Assembly (NCBI RefSeq): GCF_041296385.1
Contig: NC_091020.1
Coordinates: 31,514,001-31,578,000, forward strand
Direction of reading: 5' to 3'
From: Aphelocoma coerulescens
Taxonomy: Eukaryota > Chordata > Aves > Passeriformes > Corvidae
Length of the DNA: 64,000 bases
A program made the position numbers and the translations under genes. How positions within the stretch are numbered: the stretch's first letter is position 1; every line of letters begins with the position of its first letter. Positions 1-12,312 of this stretch are shown piece after piece. Under the pieces are notes generated by a model that searched no databases, was not told the origin of the DNA, and saw only the letters and a list, made by a program, of their open reading frames with translations.

Positions 1-3000
1 CACGAAGATCATCATCCTAACCATGCACAGGACCACCCCAAGTTGCATTTGCAGGTTTGGGTTTGGAGGCATTGGTTGGTAGCTTGCATGCTTGTTGCTA
101 AACAGGGTAATAAATATATAGAACAGGTCATAAGTTTAAAAGCCATTGCTTAAAGAGGAGTTCCTTCCTGGAAAGATGTTATCAAGCCCTATTCAAGTAG
201 GATTTCTGGAGCAGGGATTTGCATTCTTGCTTTGGAAGAATGGGAAGCAGATCTCTTACAGTCAGTGTAACTCACAGCAGTGCAAGTTAACTCAAGGGAA
301 TTGGTAAGAAATGCGGGAATTTAGAGTCACTCAAACATCCAGCTATGGGGAGACCACGTTCCTTGTTTAATTCTTCAAAGCATGTGACAGTTAAGAACAT
401 TTCTGACAAAAGAATCTTCCTTTCGGAGAATGAAGTTTTGTCAAAAATTAAAGGGTTTGCAGGAAAGTGTCTGTTCAAAAGAAAAGATGATTTGCTTTTT
501 CTACCTTCTTATTGACAATACAGAAACATCATTTTAATGAAGTAAAGAATGTCAATTTGCCATACCCATTTTGTTCCAGTGATATAATATCTTAGTACTC
601 TATTTGATATGTTCTATGATAATGTTTTGACGTTAGAGAACTGAGATGACTCAAATGTTATCACAGTGAGATGGTTTAATGTCTTTAAATCAGAATTTTG
701 TAGAACTTTGAAATACGGTCTCAGCTCCAGTTTGGAGGAAAGGTTCACTGAGAGATTTAATATTTTCAGCAGGGTGATAACCTTAAATCTCAACAACTCT
801 TTTCAAAAGCTTGGTCTCCCATGGTAATCATTGATACTGAAGTGCTACAATTTTTTTTCTGTTATCCACACTGTTGATGGAGAAAATACCTCAAAAGCCC
901 CCAGACAGTCCCCCAGACGTGTTGAACCACCCAGTACATGGCAGTGCATTCTAAACCCAGCAAAACTGCCTGGGTTTGTGCCAGTAGCCTTGTTTACTTT
1001 GAGGTCAAGAATAGGAAATTAAAATTTCGGGCTCTTCTTAATTTTACTGGTTTAGATTATAGCTGGCTTTATTTTTGTAAGATTTACTGTTTGTTTGTTT
1101 TTTAATAGATTGTAAATCTGCAGTAGACTTTGTATCTTTTGGATTATTTTTGTTTGTGGCATCAAAGCCAACAATCTCTTTTTGCTCATTTATCAGCTGC
1201 ATATAAACACAATGCAGTTAAATACAAGGTATAAAAGAGGGAGACACCGTAATAGACAAAGTATAGGTGTTTATATAGGAGGAAATTAAACTGCATCCAG
1301 GGAAATTTGTGACCAAACAAGTCTCTGTTAGCATAGCAGTGAAATGTAAACCCAGTATATGTGAACTGACCCACATAACCCAAAGAAAACGTGTTCAAAT
1401 AATCTCAAATATGCATTAAAAATATCCAGTGGAGGATGTAGGCAGAGTTGTGTGGACAATGCCAGAAATTGGGATGCCTGCTTGAGACTAACAGAGGAAA
1501 TTAAAGGCCTGTTTTCTAAGTTTAGTTAAGTCCTTTCAATGTGCTCTGACAGGCATAAAGGTAGCTTGTGTAAAGACTCCTTTATATTCCTAGAGTAGTA
1601 ACAAAGTGGCCTTGACATATGATAGTTAAGCCCTGAGGATCACTCTTCAAAGACGAATCCCTTAGCTTTGTCTATCCCTTCAGGGCAGTGGATGTTACTA
1701 AAGCATATTATTAACATTATTATTAACATAAAAAACGTGTTGTTAAAGTCATGTTTCACCCTCTCATCAGTATTTACAGTACTACCTGACCTCCTCTTTG
1801 AATCATAGGTTGATATTCCTGCAGTAAGTGTTTATCAACACTGACTTCTGTAAGCCACCATTAATAGGACTTCAGATGCCAGTTGCATACAAAATATTTT
1901 GCCCTCTGGTAACCAGATTGCAAAGCCAGCCTGGCTCTGCTGGGAAGAAGCTTGTGCTTGTGAAATTCCCATCAGTGTGGTTCTGGAGGCTTAAACATGA
2001 AATACATCTGCTCTTCATTTCCAAAAGGCAGCGAGGTGTTTTGCACAGTGGTTGTCAGGCTTAGGTATTTGTAGCACCATTATGAGCAAACGTGCTGTGA
2101 CAGCAGGGGAGATGGGCACAAAACCCTTATCATGGTCTGTGACTCGTCGAGCCACGCTCATCAGAAAGGGCTGCAGGAGATAAAGACAGATTAGCGTCGA
2201 TAAGAGGAGCTGTGTAACGTGATTCTCTTCTGAGGGCTTGCAGTGGACTTTTTATTGTATCTGATAAAAGAGAGCCTCTAGAGACCCGTCTGCAGAAGCA
2301 CTGCACCCCAGTGGATGGTGGACACACACAGGCCTTTGGAAATCCAGCCCTCATGTTCCTTGCACTTTCAGTGGGCTGACAGAAGGGATTCATAGAGGTT
2401 CCCAACGGTCTTGTAAGTGCTTGTTTTAAGCACAGGTTAATCAGGAGTATCATCTAAGATCTTTAAGGAATGAAACTGGGGGTTTTTTTCTGCTTTCCCA
2501 GAGAAGAAGGGCAGGATGAAGGGTGGAGAGCCAGCAGCATCTTTCATTCTCTGAAAACAAGCCAGTTTTATTTGCTAGTGCAGCTGAGTGTAGGTGGGAC
2601 TAATGTGAAAGAAGAATAGTGAACCTGGGAGAACTTCTACATGAATCAGGTCTAATAAGGGTGAAACTGTTTGCCTTAGAGGCTGGATGTATTAGACATG
2701 AAAAATCCTAGGGGAAAATGATGGGCTGGTAAGTTTTGTTCATGCTGTCTCATTAGGACGAGGCACTCTAGGAGAACAAGATTAAAATTAGTATTCTTTT
2801 CCTTCACAAATACACAGTTAATCGTTGGTATTCACACCCACATGAGACATGAGGGCATTCAACAGTTCAGGGTGTTTACCAGGATCATAAGAACAGCCTG
2901 CATCTAAGTTGCATAGATGCTAAAAAAGAAAAAGAAATTGCTTGGAAGCCATACACCTTCATGTTTTGGTAGCCATATCCAATTAACAGAATTTGGAACA

Positions 3001-3676
3001 AATTTAATGTTTTCCAAATACTTCAGAAACAGCTTTCCAAGATCTTCCTCTGAAGCTGTCTGCAGTCCATCCTGTACTGGCTAGACCTTACTCTAATATG
3101 GCAATTCCATATATAACACAGAGCTTAAACATTTCCGTGGGGTAGAGTAAAGAAGGGGTGGCAAGAGGAAGAGGAGAAGAAACATAAACATATTTTGAGT
3201 GGAAATAGGACACTAACCATGTTTTTTTTGACTTTTAATATTTTTGGAGTTTGTTTCACTGCTTTCACTGTGTAATCCAGGCCTTGCATTCTGAGGGTAC
3301 AGAGCTCTGTGCTCTTGTTGGGAAGGCCTTGGGTGACAACCCAGGTACTGTTGTGAAATGGAAAATAGAAGCTGTAATCATCCTCCAGTGATCTGTGGAT
3401 TAACCAGATTGCAGTTAATACAGCTGAATGGAATATTTGGCTGTCTTGGATTAGCCAGGCCTGGCAGCATGGGGTGTGCTGCTGGTTTATCAATTTGGGC
3501 AAGAACAGAGCAGCAGTAGGAATCCAGCTTATCCATCCTTAAAATCCACCTTGCACAGTGTCATGAGGCACAAATGGAATATGCTACAGGCATGGTGCTG
3601 GAATAAATTCATCCAGAAATATGTTTTACTCTGTGTTGTGAATAATCTTTGATCATCTGAGCAGGAGCATGGCTTG

Positions 3677-3680
3677 ATGC
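3677..3680. repeat. Candidate target-site duplication, left copy (ATGC)
   Basis: ATGC directly precedes the TGTCAT start proposed for the LTR, and the same four bases directly follow its CTCACA end at 4429-4432. A 4-bp duplication suits an ERV1-like integration, but four bases can match by chance. Confidence 0.5.
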
Positions 3681-4058
3681 TGTCATACATGAAATCCCTA
3701 TTTGTGCTTGGTCTTTGCATATTAAGTGCCTTAATTAATTTGAGCTTAATATTTTTAAATTGAATGTTAAAATCAATCCATCAGTCCAGGTACACTAATC
3801 AAGTTTTTATGGTCTTCCTGTGTTTACTGTATACCTTTACAAGTGTTTTAAGATGTGTTGGATGTATTTTTTTGTTTTACTTGTATTTTGGTTTCAAGGC
3901 AGATTTTAAAAACCCCAGTTGCAACAAACAGCCCAGCCGCCATAAGCACATGACCCTTATCTCAACTAATATCATCCCTCTGACCAGGAAGAGCCATTGG
4001 TGGACAGAGATGGTCTGTCAAGGGAAAAACACCAATCGCCTTAAACCAGGGGGGTGGG

Positions 4059-4091
4059 CTGTGGGCGGACTGTGGGCGGACTGTGGGCGGA
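4059..4091 (+). repeat. Three perfect tandem copies of an 11-bp GC-box-like unit
   Basis: CTGTGGGCGGA occurs three times without a mismatch (4059-4069, 4070-4080, 4081-4091), right after a GGGGGGTGGG run. Each unit holds TGGGCGG, the core of an Sp1/KLF-type GC box on the given strand. Ending 8 bp before the TATA box, the array looks like an LTR enhancer/promoter module. Confidence 0.85.
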
Positions 4092-4099
4092 GCAAAAGC

Positions 4100-4107
4100 T
4101 ATAAAAG
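4100..4107 (+). promoter_or_regulatory. TATA box of the LTR
   Basis: TATAAAAG sits directly downstream of the GC-box repeats, the usual U3 promoter arrangement. Initiation would be expected about 25-30 bp later. Confidence 0.7.
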
Positions 4108-4383
4108 GAAGAAAAAGACACGCCCACTCTCATTCTCCCTTCCTCTCCAGCTTGCTGAGGCAGTGCTGGAGAAGCCTACCCCTTTCTAGGGGCTTTTAGA
4201 AATAGATTTCTTTTTGACCAGCCTAAACTACAAGTTTATTTTTTTCTCTACCTGAGGTTCAGAGCTGTCTTAAGCCTAAAGTTCCTGAATCCCTGCGCTC
4301 CTGGGGCATACCTTTTGAGCCACCTGGATCCCAAATTTTTATATTTTGTTAGTTTTTGCAATTTTTCAATCTTTTTCTGTTTT

Positions 4384-4389
4384 AATAAA
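4384..4389 (+). terminator. Polyadenylation signal of the LTR (AATAAA)
   Basis: AATAAA lies 39 bp before the LTR end. It is in the sense direction of GRK5 and could in principle cause early polyadenylation of the host transcript in intron 1. Confidence 0.6.
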
Positions 4390-4428
4390 TTGTTTTAATT
4401 TCTACAAAGAGTTGTCTCATTCCTCACA

Positions 4429-4432
4429 ATGC
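4429..4432. repeat. Candidate target-site duplication, right copy (ATGC)
   Basis: ATGC follows the terminal ACA of the LTR and equals the four bases before its TGT start. See the left copy for the limits of this evidence. Confidence 0.5.
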
Positions 4433-4489
4433 TGTCTTTAGCAGAATTAACAGGCTCAAAGCCTTGGCTTCTTCAGCTTCATCTTCAGC

Positions 4490-4565
4490 TCTGTCCTCTG
4501 ATTTCTCATGTAATTTTGGACAAGCCACTTAATATCTCACTGGCTTAATAATATTTTCCTGTCTC
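4490..4565 (+). repeat. MIR-like ancient SINE relic
   Basis: The order TGTAATTTTGGACAAGCCAC, then TTAATATCTCACTGG, then TTAATAATATT resembles the MIR core phrase 'tgtgaccttgggcaagtcacttaacctctctgg ... aataata' as I remember it. The copy is strongly diverged, as expected of an old amniote SINE. Confidence 0.4.
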
Positions 4566-6022
4566 TTCTTGATGTTAGGAGAGTAACTATATGCTGAATA
4601 ATGGAAGGAAAAAAAAGGTGGGCACTTTAGGCTAAGGGTAGCTCCTGCTGGCAGATGTTTTACACGTGTGCCTCTGGTTATGTCTCTCTCCTTGCAGGCA
4701 GAGATCAGAGCTAGATTTGCCATGTGGCATCACAAGATGATGTGATAAATGCCATGTATTTTTCAGTAGGTAAGATGTACAGCAAATGCCTTTTGTTTCC
4801 TGCAGGACTGGTTGACGTGTTAGAGAATTAGCTCCAACCCTCAGTTTGCAAATGCTGAGTTGCTGAGTGCACGCAAGGAAGCGGGGCTGAGCTTCGTGCT
4901 GTTCTGGCAGCTCACCTTTTGTCGTCAGCAGCAAAGCAAAATTTTAAAGCAGTCAGACCCTCCGACTCCACATGATGGAATTTACATTTAAAACATGGCA
5001 CACCTGTCAAGTCCTGCCCTGAGAAGCTGCCTTGAAGAACGCAAATCCTCCTGCACGGAGTAGACGGTGCAAAGGCAGCAATCACAGCAACGTGTGAAAA
5101 GCTTCTCTCTGCAACCTGCACCATGACCTATTCAGAGAAACCTCCCCTTTTAGCTTTTAGCTCTGCTAGACAATTTACTCTGCCTCAGCTGTCTCACTGC
5201 ATTATGTCCTTCAAACCCCCCCAGAATTAACGTTTGGAGCCAGCAAACACTGCTGGCTCCACAAGAAAAGCTGAGAGTGGAAAGGTCAGGTCGATTAAAG
5301 CACTTGATCAGAATCTTTAACATAAAGACGTCACAAGCAAAGCAGTAACGCTACTTCACGCTCAGCTAAGAGCAAATGATTCATCAGACAAGGCTGCTTA
5401 TTTTTGGAGGATAGCCACAAAAGAGGAGAGAATATGCTGGCTGTATTGATCACGGCTTTAACGGGGGGCTGCAGAGCCCTTCCCCAGTTTTGATGGAAAT
5501 TTAATGTCAGAAATACATCATCCCATGTAAATACATCAATATATATTTTACACTGAATGGATTTTAAAAATGTTCTGGCCTAGCTTAGCAGAATCATATC
5601 ACCTCTGCACAAATCTCAGAGCTGTCACTTACCACAAAGGGCTATTTTGCAACATTCTGCACTGCTTGACGCTGCTAAAGATGCAGCCTTTTTGGGAGGA
5701 CTTCTGTAAAGATGGCTGGAGAAGCATGTGTGCTCTGGAATCACTAGTGCTTGTGCCTAGAGGGTAGACCTTCAGTGGGTGAAGATGTACCAGTGTTGAG
5801 AAGATGCAGCCTAAAGGATGGTTTCATCTGGCTTACCCCTGCTGCATCCTCTGTCCAGAAGTGTTTGGAAATACTGTTGGAGCAGGCACTGCTGCCCAGG
5901 CAGCTGCACACCCCTTGAACAGAGAGCTCCTGCCTGCCCCAAGCAGTACCTCTGTCTGACCCTTGGTAAGCACAGAGTGGGTCTCTGCAGTGGCAGCAGC
6001 CAGAAATGAGGGGCACATGGAG

Positions 6023-6260
6023 GTTTATGTTGGGTATCAGGAAAAGGTTTTTCACCCAGAGGGTGGCTGAGCACTGGAACAGCCTCCCAAGGGAAGGGGT
6101 CACAGCACCAAATGTGTCTTGAGTTCAAAAAGCATTTGGACAGCACTCTCCAGCACGGGTATGTTTCTTGGGGTGTCCTGTGCAGGGCCAGGAGTTGGAC
6201 TCCTGGATGATCTTGATGGGTCCTTTCCAGCTCAGCATATTGTAGGATTCTGTGATTCTA
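6023..6260 (+). mobile_element. CR1 LINE 3' fragment, sense
   Basis: The fragment reads like the 3' end of an avian CR1: a TCAGGAAAAGGTTTTTCACC phrase, CAGAGGGTGGCTGAGCACTG, CCAGGAGTTGGACTCCTGG and the terminal GGATTCTGTGATTCTA. It is 5'-truncated, as nearly all CR1 copies are, and carries no intact reverse transcriptase frame. The wording fits a subfamily different from the 40505 copy. Confidence 0.9.
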
Positions 6261-8005
6261 AGATAAATGAGTGTGAGGGAAAACATACAGAGAAGAAAAG
6301 TTCAGGGAAGAAATGGTTCAGAGAAGAAAATGCAGCTGTAGAGGATGATTGGAAGAGAGAAGGAAGCAGGAATTCCTGGTGGAAGGATCATTTTCCCAGA
6401 GGAGTATGCGAAGGGAGGGTGCAGGGAGAGAAGTGTAGTACAGTGTGATGAGGCATAAGGGCAGGAGCATGAAGGAAAATGCCCCTGGAAGAGAAGGAAA
6501 AGAGAAGCAAGTGGAAGTGGCAGCCTGGCATGCAGGAGCCACTGTGCAGGATTGCAGGACTGGGCTTTTGGGGACATAAAAGCCAGTGAAGACCCTTAGG
6601 GCTGCTGAACCCAACTTCTGTGGCCACTGGCAGCCAGAGCAGAGCCATCTGTGAACAGATGTGCTCCAGGAGTTGGTGAACAGATGATCACAGTGCTCTC
6701 ACCAGCCCACAAAATGCTTCCCAGCACTTTGCAGCCTACTTATGGCCCTCAGCATGCAAGACCAAGAGAGCAAGACAGGCTCTCTGATGCTATGGGCAGA
6801 GGGATGGGAAAGGAAATGACTTCAGCAGCAGTGGTTGGGATGCACTGAAGACAAGAGGTTGAAGCAGAACTCATTACAGACCCAAGGGGTATGTCTGTGT
6901 TGCATAATACTGTGTGATGGGGAGGCAGTCACAGCTCTCCATGCTTTCCTGCAGTCTAATTCCTGGAAAGGATAGCAGGGCTGTACTCCTGATAGTCCAA
7001 ACAAGGTAGTTCCTGTATGGCCAGTGCAGATATCTCTGCTCTACATTGCATACTGTAGAAATACAATCAGTTCCTGTCAGTAAGAAGTTTAAAATAATTC
7101 AAGACTCTGTGATGGCAAAACCATTGGCCACCAAAAGCAAAGGAATAAAAGATGAGATGCTAAAGAAGCACTCCTGTGCCAAAGGTGACACTGTGTGATC
7201 AGAAATGCCCCACAGAGAGCAATACTTGTAATTTTTTTCCAAGGCTCCTGTTTTCTCTCTGGTGGTCTGCTACCTTTTGAGTCAGTGCTCTCCTAATTTA
7301 GCCTGCACTGTCATGAAGGACCCAACACACTCTCAGTCTGCAACTGTGACTCTACCAACCTCTCTACAGAATTAATTCAGCTCTGAATTAGTCACTCAGT
7401 GTGCCAGTGCATGTAAAATAGACTCAAGTGAATCAGATTTTGTGTGCAGAGACTGAATTGCAATAAATACAGCAACTCGGAGAATCCCAGTCTGCATCTG
7501 GGCTGTCATGTCCAGAGGGATACTCCTCCTCCGCTGACTGCACAGCCTCTCCAAGCAGAACAGAAGAAAGAACCAATAAGAGATTTTTTCCTCATGAAGC
7601 TGTTCTTTTTCTCCCACAGTTCTCCTGTGGAAGCAGCAGTGACCAGAGTGTGTAACAGCAGCAGTAGCGCCGCGTCGGCAGGATCCCTAATGCAAGGGGT
7701 GGGAGGGGATGGCAGGAACTGGATTTTGATCTTTAGTTTTCAGCACTTCTTTTGGGATAGAATCAGGGCTTGTCCCAAAACCAGAATGGGGGTGGATATC
7801 TGTGTTGAAAAGGTGTGAGCTGTAATTTTACAAGATTATTTGATTTGTGTGAAATGACTCTTGGTTGGGGCAGAGGCGATGCTGTCACCTAAACTGGACC
7901 TGGTGGGCCACAAGCCTGGACTCCCAACTTTTAGTGAGCTGATCTTCTGCCAGATGCCACCTCCTTGGTCTGTTCTAAGCCCAAACAAGCTCAGATTTGA
8001 TCGGT

Positions 8006-8171
8006 ATCATATAGTCATAAAATGGTTTGGCTTAGAAGGGACCTTAAAGGTCATCTAGTTGCAACCCCCCTGCCATGGGCAGGGATATCTTTTGCTAGAC
8101 CAGGTTGCTCAGGGCCCCATCCAGGCTTTCCTTGAGCACTTCCAGGGATCTGCCTGTGCATCAACCCACAA
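8006..8171 (-). mobile_element. CR1 LINE 3' fragment, antisense, close to GRK5 exon 2
   Basis: On the + strand it begins with the reversed CR1 terminus (ATCATATAGTCATAAAATGG), then TTAAAGGTCATCTAGTTGCA, CCCTGCCATGGGCAGGG and CCAGGTTGCTCAGGGCCCC. The insertion is therefore on the - strand. The 5' truncation point is blurred near 8150-8175. It ends about 120 bp before exon 2, so it sits just beyond the exon's acceptor region. Confidence 0.9.
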
Positions 8172-8185
8172 CATATCAGCTTTAA

Positions 8186-8560
<375 letters not shown>

Positions 8561-10628
8561 TAAAAGGGGCTGTGGACCAGGAAGGAGAGACTGGAATGAT
8601 GCACTTGCAAGGCAGGGCTTGGGGCTGGCAGCATCCAGGCCCTTTGTTTTCCATACACAGGCTTCAGGACCCAAAGGGGTTTCACATCTGGGCAATACCT
8701 GGCATGTAGGACAGGGGCTTTCACTCAGTCTCACCAGCCACACTGGTCCTGGCTGTAAAAACATGTTCAGAAATGAATCCCCTCATCACATCCTGTATTC
8801 CCTTCTAATAAGTATCACCTTATCTGGGAGGAAATGAGACTTGCTGACTGTAGTTGAAGGTTAGTATTAATTATAGTCTGGATATGATGTTTGAAGCAGC
8901 AGCCACTGCTTCTGCCAGGCAGGTTTGCTCAGCAGCAACATCCTCTTTTCACAGCCACAACACTGCTTTATGGAGGTTTTTTACAGGACATGTAAAAAAA
9001 AAATCTTAACTTAGTTTGTTTTGTTCATGTGGGCCAAATGCTGCAGATTTGGAAGGGAGCTTGCAATGTCCATTTCCGTAGCACTGCATTTCTCCTGCTC
9101 ATATGTGCCAAATTTCAGCATTCTTTTGACTGCTGCCTTGGCAGACAGGGCTAGCAGCTATCTCCTTCTGCATTCTTCACTGGAAAGCCCAGGATTACTG
9201 GTCTCACCGCAAGAGGTTAACTTCAGCATTTGAGGCTCCTTTTCTCTTCTACACATAAAATCCAGCCACTGGCAAGGAATGAATGAAAGGCAAGAATCTG
9301 TAACAACTGAGATAACAGGCAGCATAATTTGTCTAACTGGGGTGAACTCCTGAGGTCTGAGTGACAGTGCCCTGGAACTATTTACATTAGAAATCCACAG
9401 CATGTTTATGCAGAGAAAATATGTGGAATGTTTTGTAACTTTTTTCATGGTCTCCTTCAGTAAAATTTTCTTCTCTCACCTTCTGTTGTAGAGCTAAAAG
9501 GTGGTAAAGAAAAGAGGGAAGGCAGGAGAACAGAGCATAGGTTTTCCCCAGTTGACAAACATACAAAGCCTGACCAATTTCTGAAGGTACAGAACCTGCT
9601 GGAAGCAAATCTGACTTAATATATTGTAATTTGTGAAGGGAATTCTCCCCATTGTTCTGTCAGCCTTGGTAGTGGAAAATGGCTCCAGATTAAATGCTCT
9701 CTCTTTACAAAGGTGTGCTGTCCTAAAATGAGTAGTCTTAAAATATTTTCTGCCAATTATTTCTGCTTCTGAAATGCTATTTCTGGCTTTTTGTGTGTGC
9801 GTGTGTGTCAGCTTCATCCTAATGTAATTTGTTTCTCTTTTTTTTTGGTGAATGATTTGGTGATGTAACCAGGCAAGGGCCATTGTGGGATCTCTGGGTG
9901 GATTTGGTTTCAGTCAGTACAGTGATTACCTGTTAACTGGGAATTTTAGCAACTGCCTTTTCCACAGTGGGAAATAAGGTCCAAATTCTGGTTCTGTGAC
10001 TCTGATTTTTGTCACTTTCCCACTGAGCTGGATGTGATTACACAAGGAATGAGGCACTGCTCAGCCCGAGTAAGGTCTCCTGTCCTTGCTGGCTCTACCA
10101 TTTTCAGTAAATACCTGAAGCTGAAACATCCCAGACAAACAGTTGTCCAAATGTCTCCTTGCTCATACAGGGTGTCTGACACATCTTGGATGGGTGGGTC
10201 TGTACCATTAAATCATTTTCATGTGTATGGTTGATCCAAGGTGCTCAGGACAGATCCACTGCAGATCCCTTGCACTGGGCTCTGTGCTCCATGGACACCC
10301 AGGAACAAGTACTGATCACTGCAGTCTGGCCTTAAATTGCTTCTTTTACTGCCTCTGCTGAGGCACAACAACTTCCCTGGCTTTAACCCTTCTTCATTTG
10401 TTATTTTCTGCAAGTCCTTTAAAAGGATCTCAGGATTTCAGAGAACAAATGTCTCCACAGGTACAGGGATTGTACTGAAACATCTTTCTTGGCCCTTCAG
10501 CTGCTCTGGGACTTGCAGGTGATTCAACGTCTTGCAGTGTCTGCACATCAATCCCTCCCCTAACAATTTCTTAACCTTCTAGTCAGTGCTAGTAATGAAT
10601 TAGAGAGCCCAGGAAGGCTTTTTCCTCC

Positions 10629-10729
10629 AAGGCCAGGTTGGATGGGGCTTTTAGTGGAAGGTCCCTGCCCATGGCAGGGGGATTGGAACTGGATGGCCTT
10701 TCCAACCTTCCAACCCAAACCATGGTTCT
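10629..10729 (+). mobile_element. CR1 LINE 3' fragment, sense
   Basis: Typical CR1 3' phrases appear in order: AAGGCCAGGTTGGATGGGGC, GTCCCTGCCCATGGCAGGGG, TTGGAACTGGATGGCCTTTC and CCAACCCAAACCATGGTTCT. Only about 100 bp remain, and the terminal octamer repeat is lost or worn. Confidence 0.9.
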
Positions 10730-12296
10730 AAACTTTATACAAGGAAAAGGCTACAGCATAATTCAATTTGTTTAGAGAGCAAGACAACTACAGGCAGGTT
10801 CTGCTCATCACAGACCTCTCTGCTGCCTGTCCTCCTCCCAGCATTTTCCATCAGACAGAGTCTTGCCACTTGGGTTAAAAAAAAATCGCCGTGAGTCTTA
10901 GAGGGTTGGATGAACTGGAGCACTCGGCTGTTGAGGTTTTGTTGTATTCCTCTTTTCTGGATGCTTCTCAAGAGCCTCTGGGGAAAGGCTGGAGGCAGGA
11001 ATGGGATGGACTTTTTGATTTAGAGCAGTCCTGGACTGCACAGCTTGGTTTAATGCAGCCATAAGCTATGGATGGAAAATGCTGCTGTTGTAATTGTGGC
11101 AGCACAGCCTACATGTGTGTATAGATGCCCACATTTTGGTGTAAAAACGTGTGTGCTTTTGCACCCCGCTAAGATGTACTGAAAAGAGTCTGTGTCTTAA
11201 AAAAAATAGTGTAGTGTGAAAAGAAATCTGTGAAAAACAGGAAGGCTGAAATAAACCAAGGGGCTGCGACCTGTGTTGACACAATTATGAGTCAGTTCAT
11301 ACCTTTTGGTTACCTCTGTGTTTACAGGAGACTCTGTGTTTGACTATCCATCATCTGGTGTCTCACTGAAAGACTTGCTTAGTAAAGCCCTTTTTTCCCC
11401 TCCTTCTTGTGCACAGAAATAAAAATCAAAACACCTGAGAGAAACACTGCTTTTTGATAAATAAACAAACACTGGAAACATCTTTATTAAAAGTGCCATT
11501 TAGCCAAGGAGCTATTTTGTTGGACTGGACTTAAAAGCAACTTCTTTTCTCCTTTCTTTTTTGTCCAAAGTACGCAACACCTTTTGCAGGGAAATTCAGT
11601 GGCCTTCATTGTGTGCTAATTAAATAAGCAAGGGAAGCAGGGATGCTGCACTTTACTGGGCTCTGAGAGAGGCTTGTATGCTATGAATGGCTAATGCATG
11701 TTTCCATTTGCAGCCCTCTTCCTGGCTGTATTTAATCGTATTAAAACAGCCGGCCCTTTCCAGGTTGGAAGATTTCCATATTGGCACCAGAGGCCCAGTC
11801 AATCGATAAAAACTGGTGTTTGAGGCATACTTACCATGACTCATGTGATGGATGCTGCTGTAGATGGGGTTCTGCTATCTTTAAAACTCACAGATGACAG
11901 CTTAGCAAAAGAGAGATGTTTCAAGGGAAGAGAAAAAAATAGCAAGGAGCAGCTTTGAAAGTTCCTGCATTTGACTCAACATGAAGAGATGCCACAAGTT
12001 AGAGATATCCACCAGTTTAAAGGCCATCAGTAAACAAAAATCAGTAAAGAAAAGGTTGTAATTTTAAAGGCCAGAGTGTCTTTGATGATAAAAGATTCTG
12101 GATGTCTGCAAATATTTCTGAATGACGCAAAAGGTTCCATTTGGTTAAAAGTGTGGAATTTTTATTTATTTTGCTCAGACCCATTCTGTGCTTTTTTCTT
12201 GCATGAAAAAACTGCCTGGGTGAAAGAGTTGATTATTCTGATCTTTGGCAAATTTTCATTTGCAACTGTCAAAATGCTATATAATAAATCAAGATT

Positions 12297-12312
12297 CCCC
12301 CCCCCCCCCCCC
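12297..12312. repeat. Homopolymer C16 tract
   Basis: Sixteen uninterrupted C residues (G16 on the other strand). Tracts this long are prone to length change and to sequencing error, and the G strand could fold into a quadruplex. Confidence 0.95.

Larger units (their letters stand above)
3681..4428 (+). mobile_element. Probable solo LTR of an endogenous retrovirus
   Basis: The 748-bp segment starts TGT and ends ACA, is flanked by ATGC on both sides, and has the parts of an LTR in order: GC-rich repeats (4059-4091), a TATAAAAG box (4100-4107), an expected transcript start near 4130, a polyadenylation signal AATAAA (4384-4389) and a short tail. This gives an R region of about 275 bp and a very short U5. 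No gag, pol or env remnant adjoins it, so it is most likely a solo LTR left by recombination. It is in the same orientation as GRK5, about 3.9 kb before exon 2. The 3' end is well supported; the 5' end rests on the TGT and duplication match and could lie further downstream. I cannot name the family. Confidence 0.72.

Noticed and set aside
4059..4091. Short tandem repeats as a CRISPR-like array
   Set aside because: The units are 11 bp and contiguous with no spacers, and sit in a eukaryotic LTR promoter.
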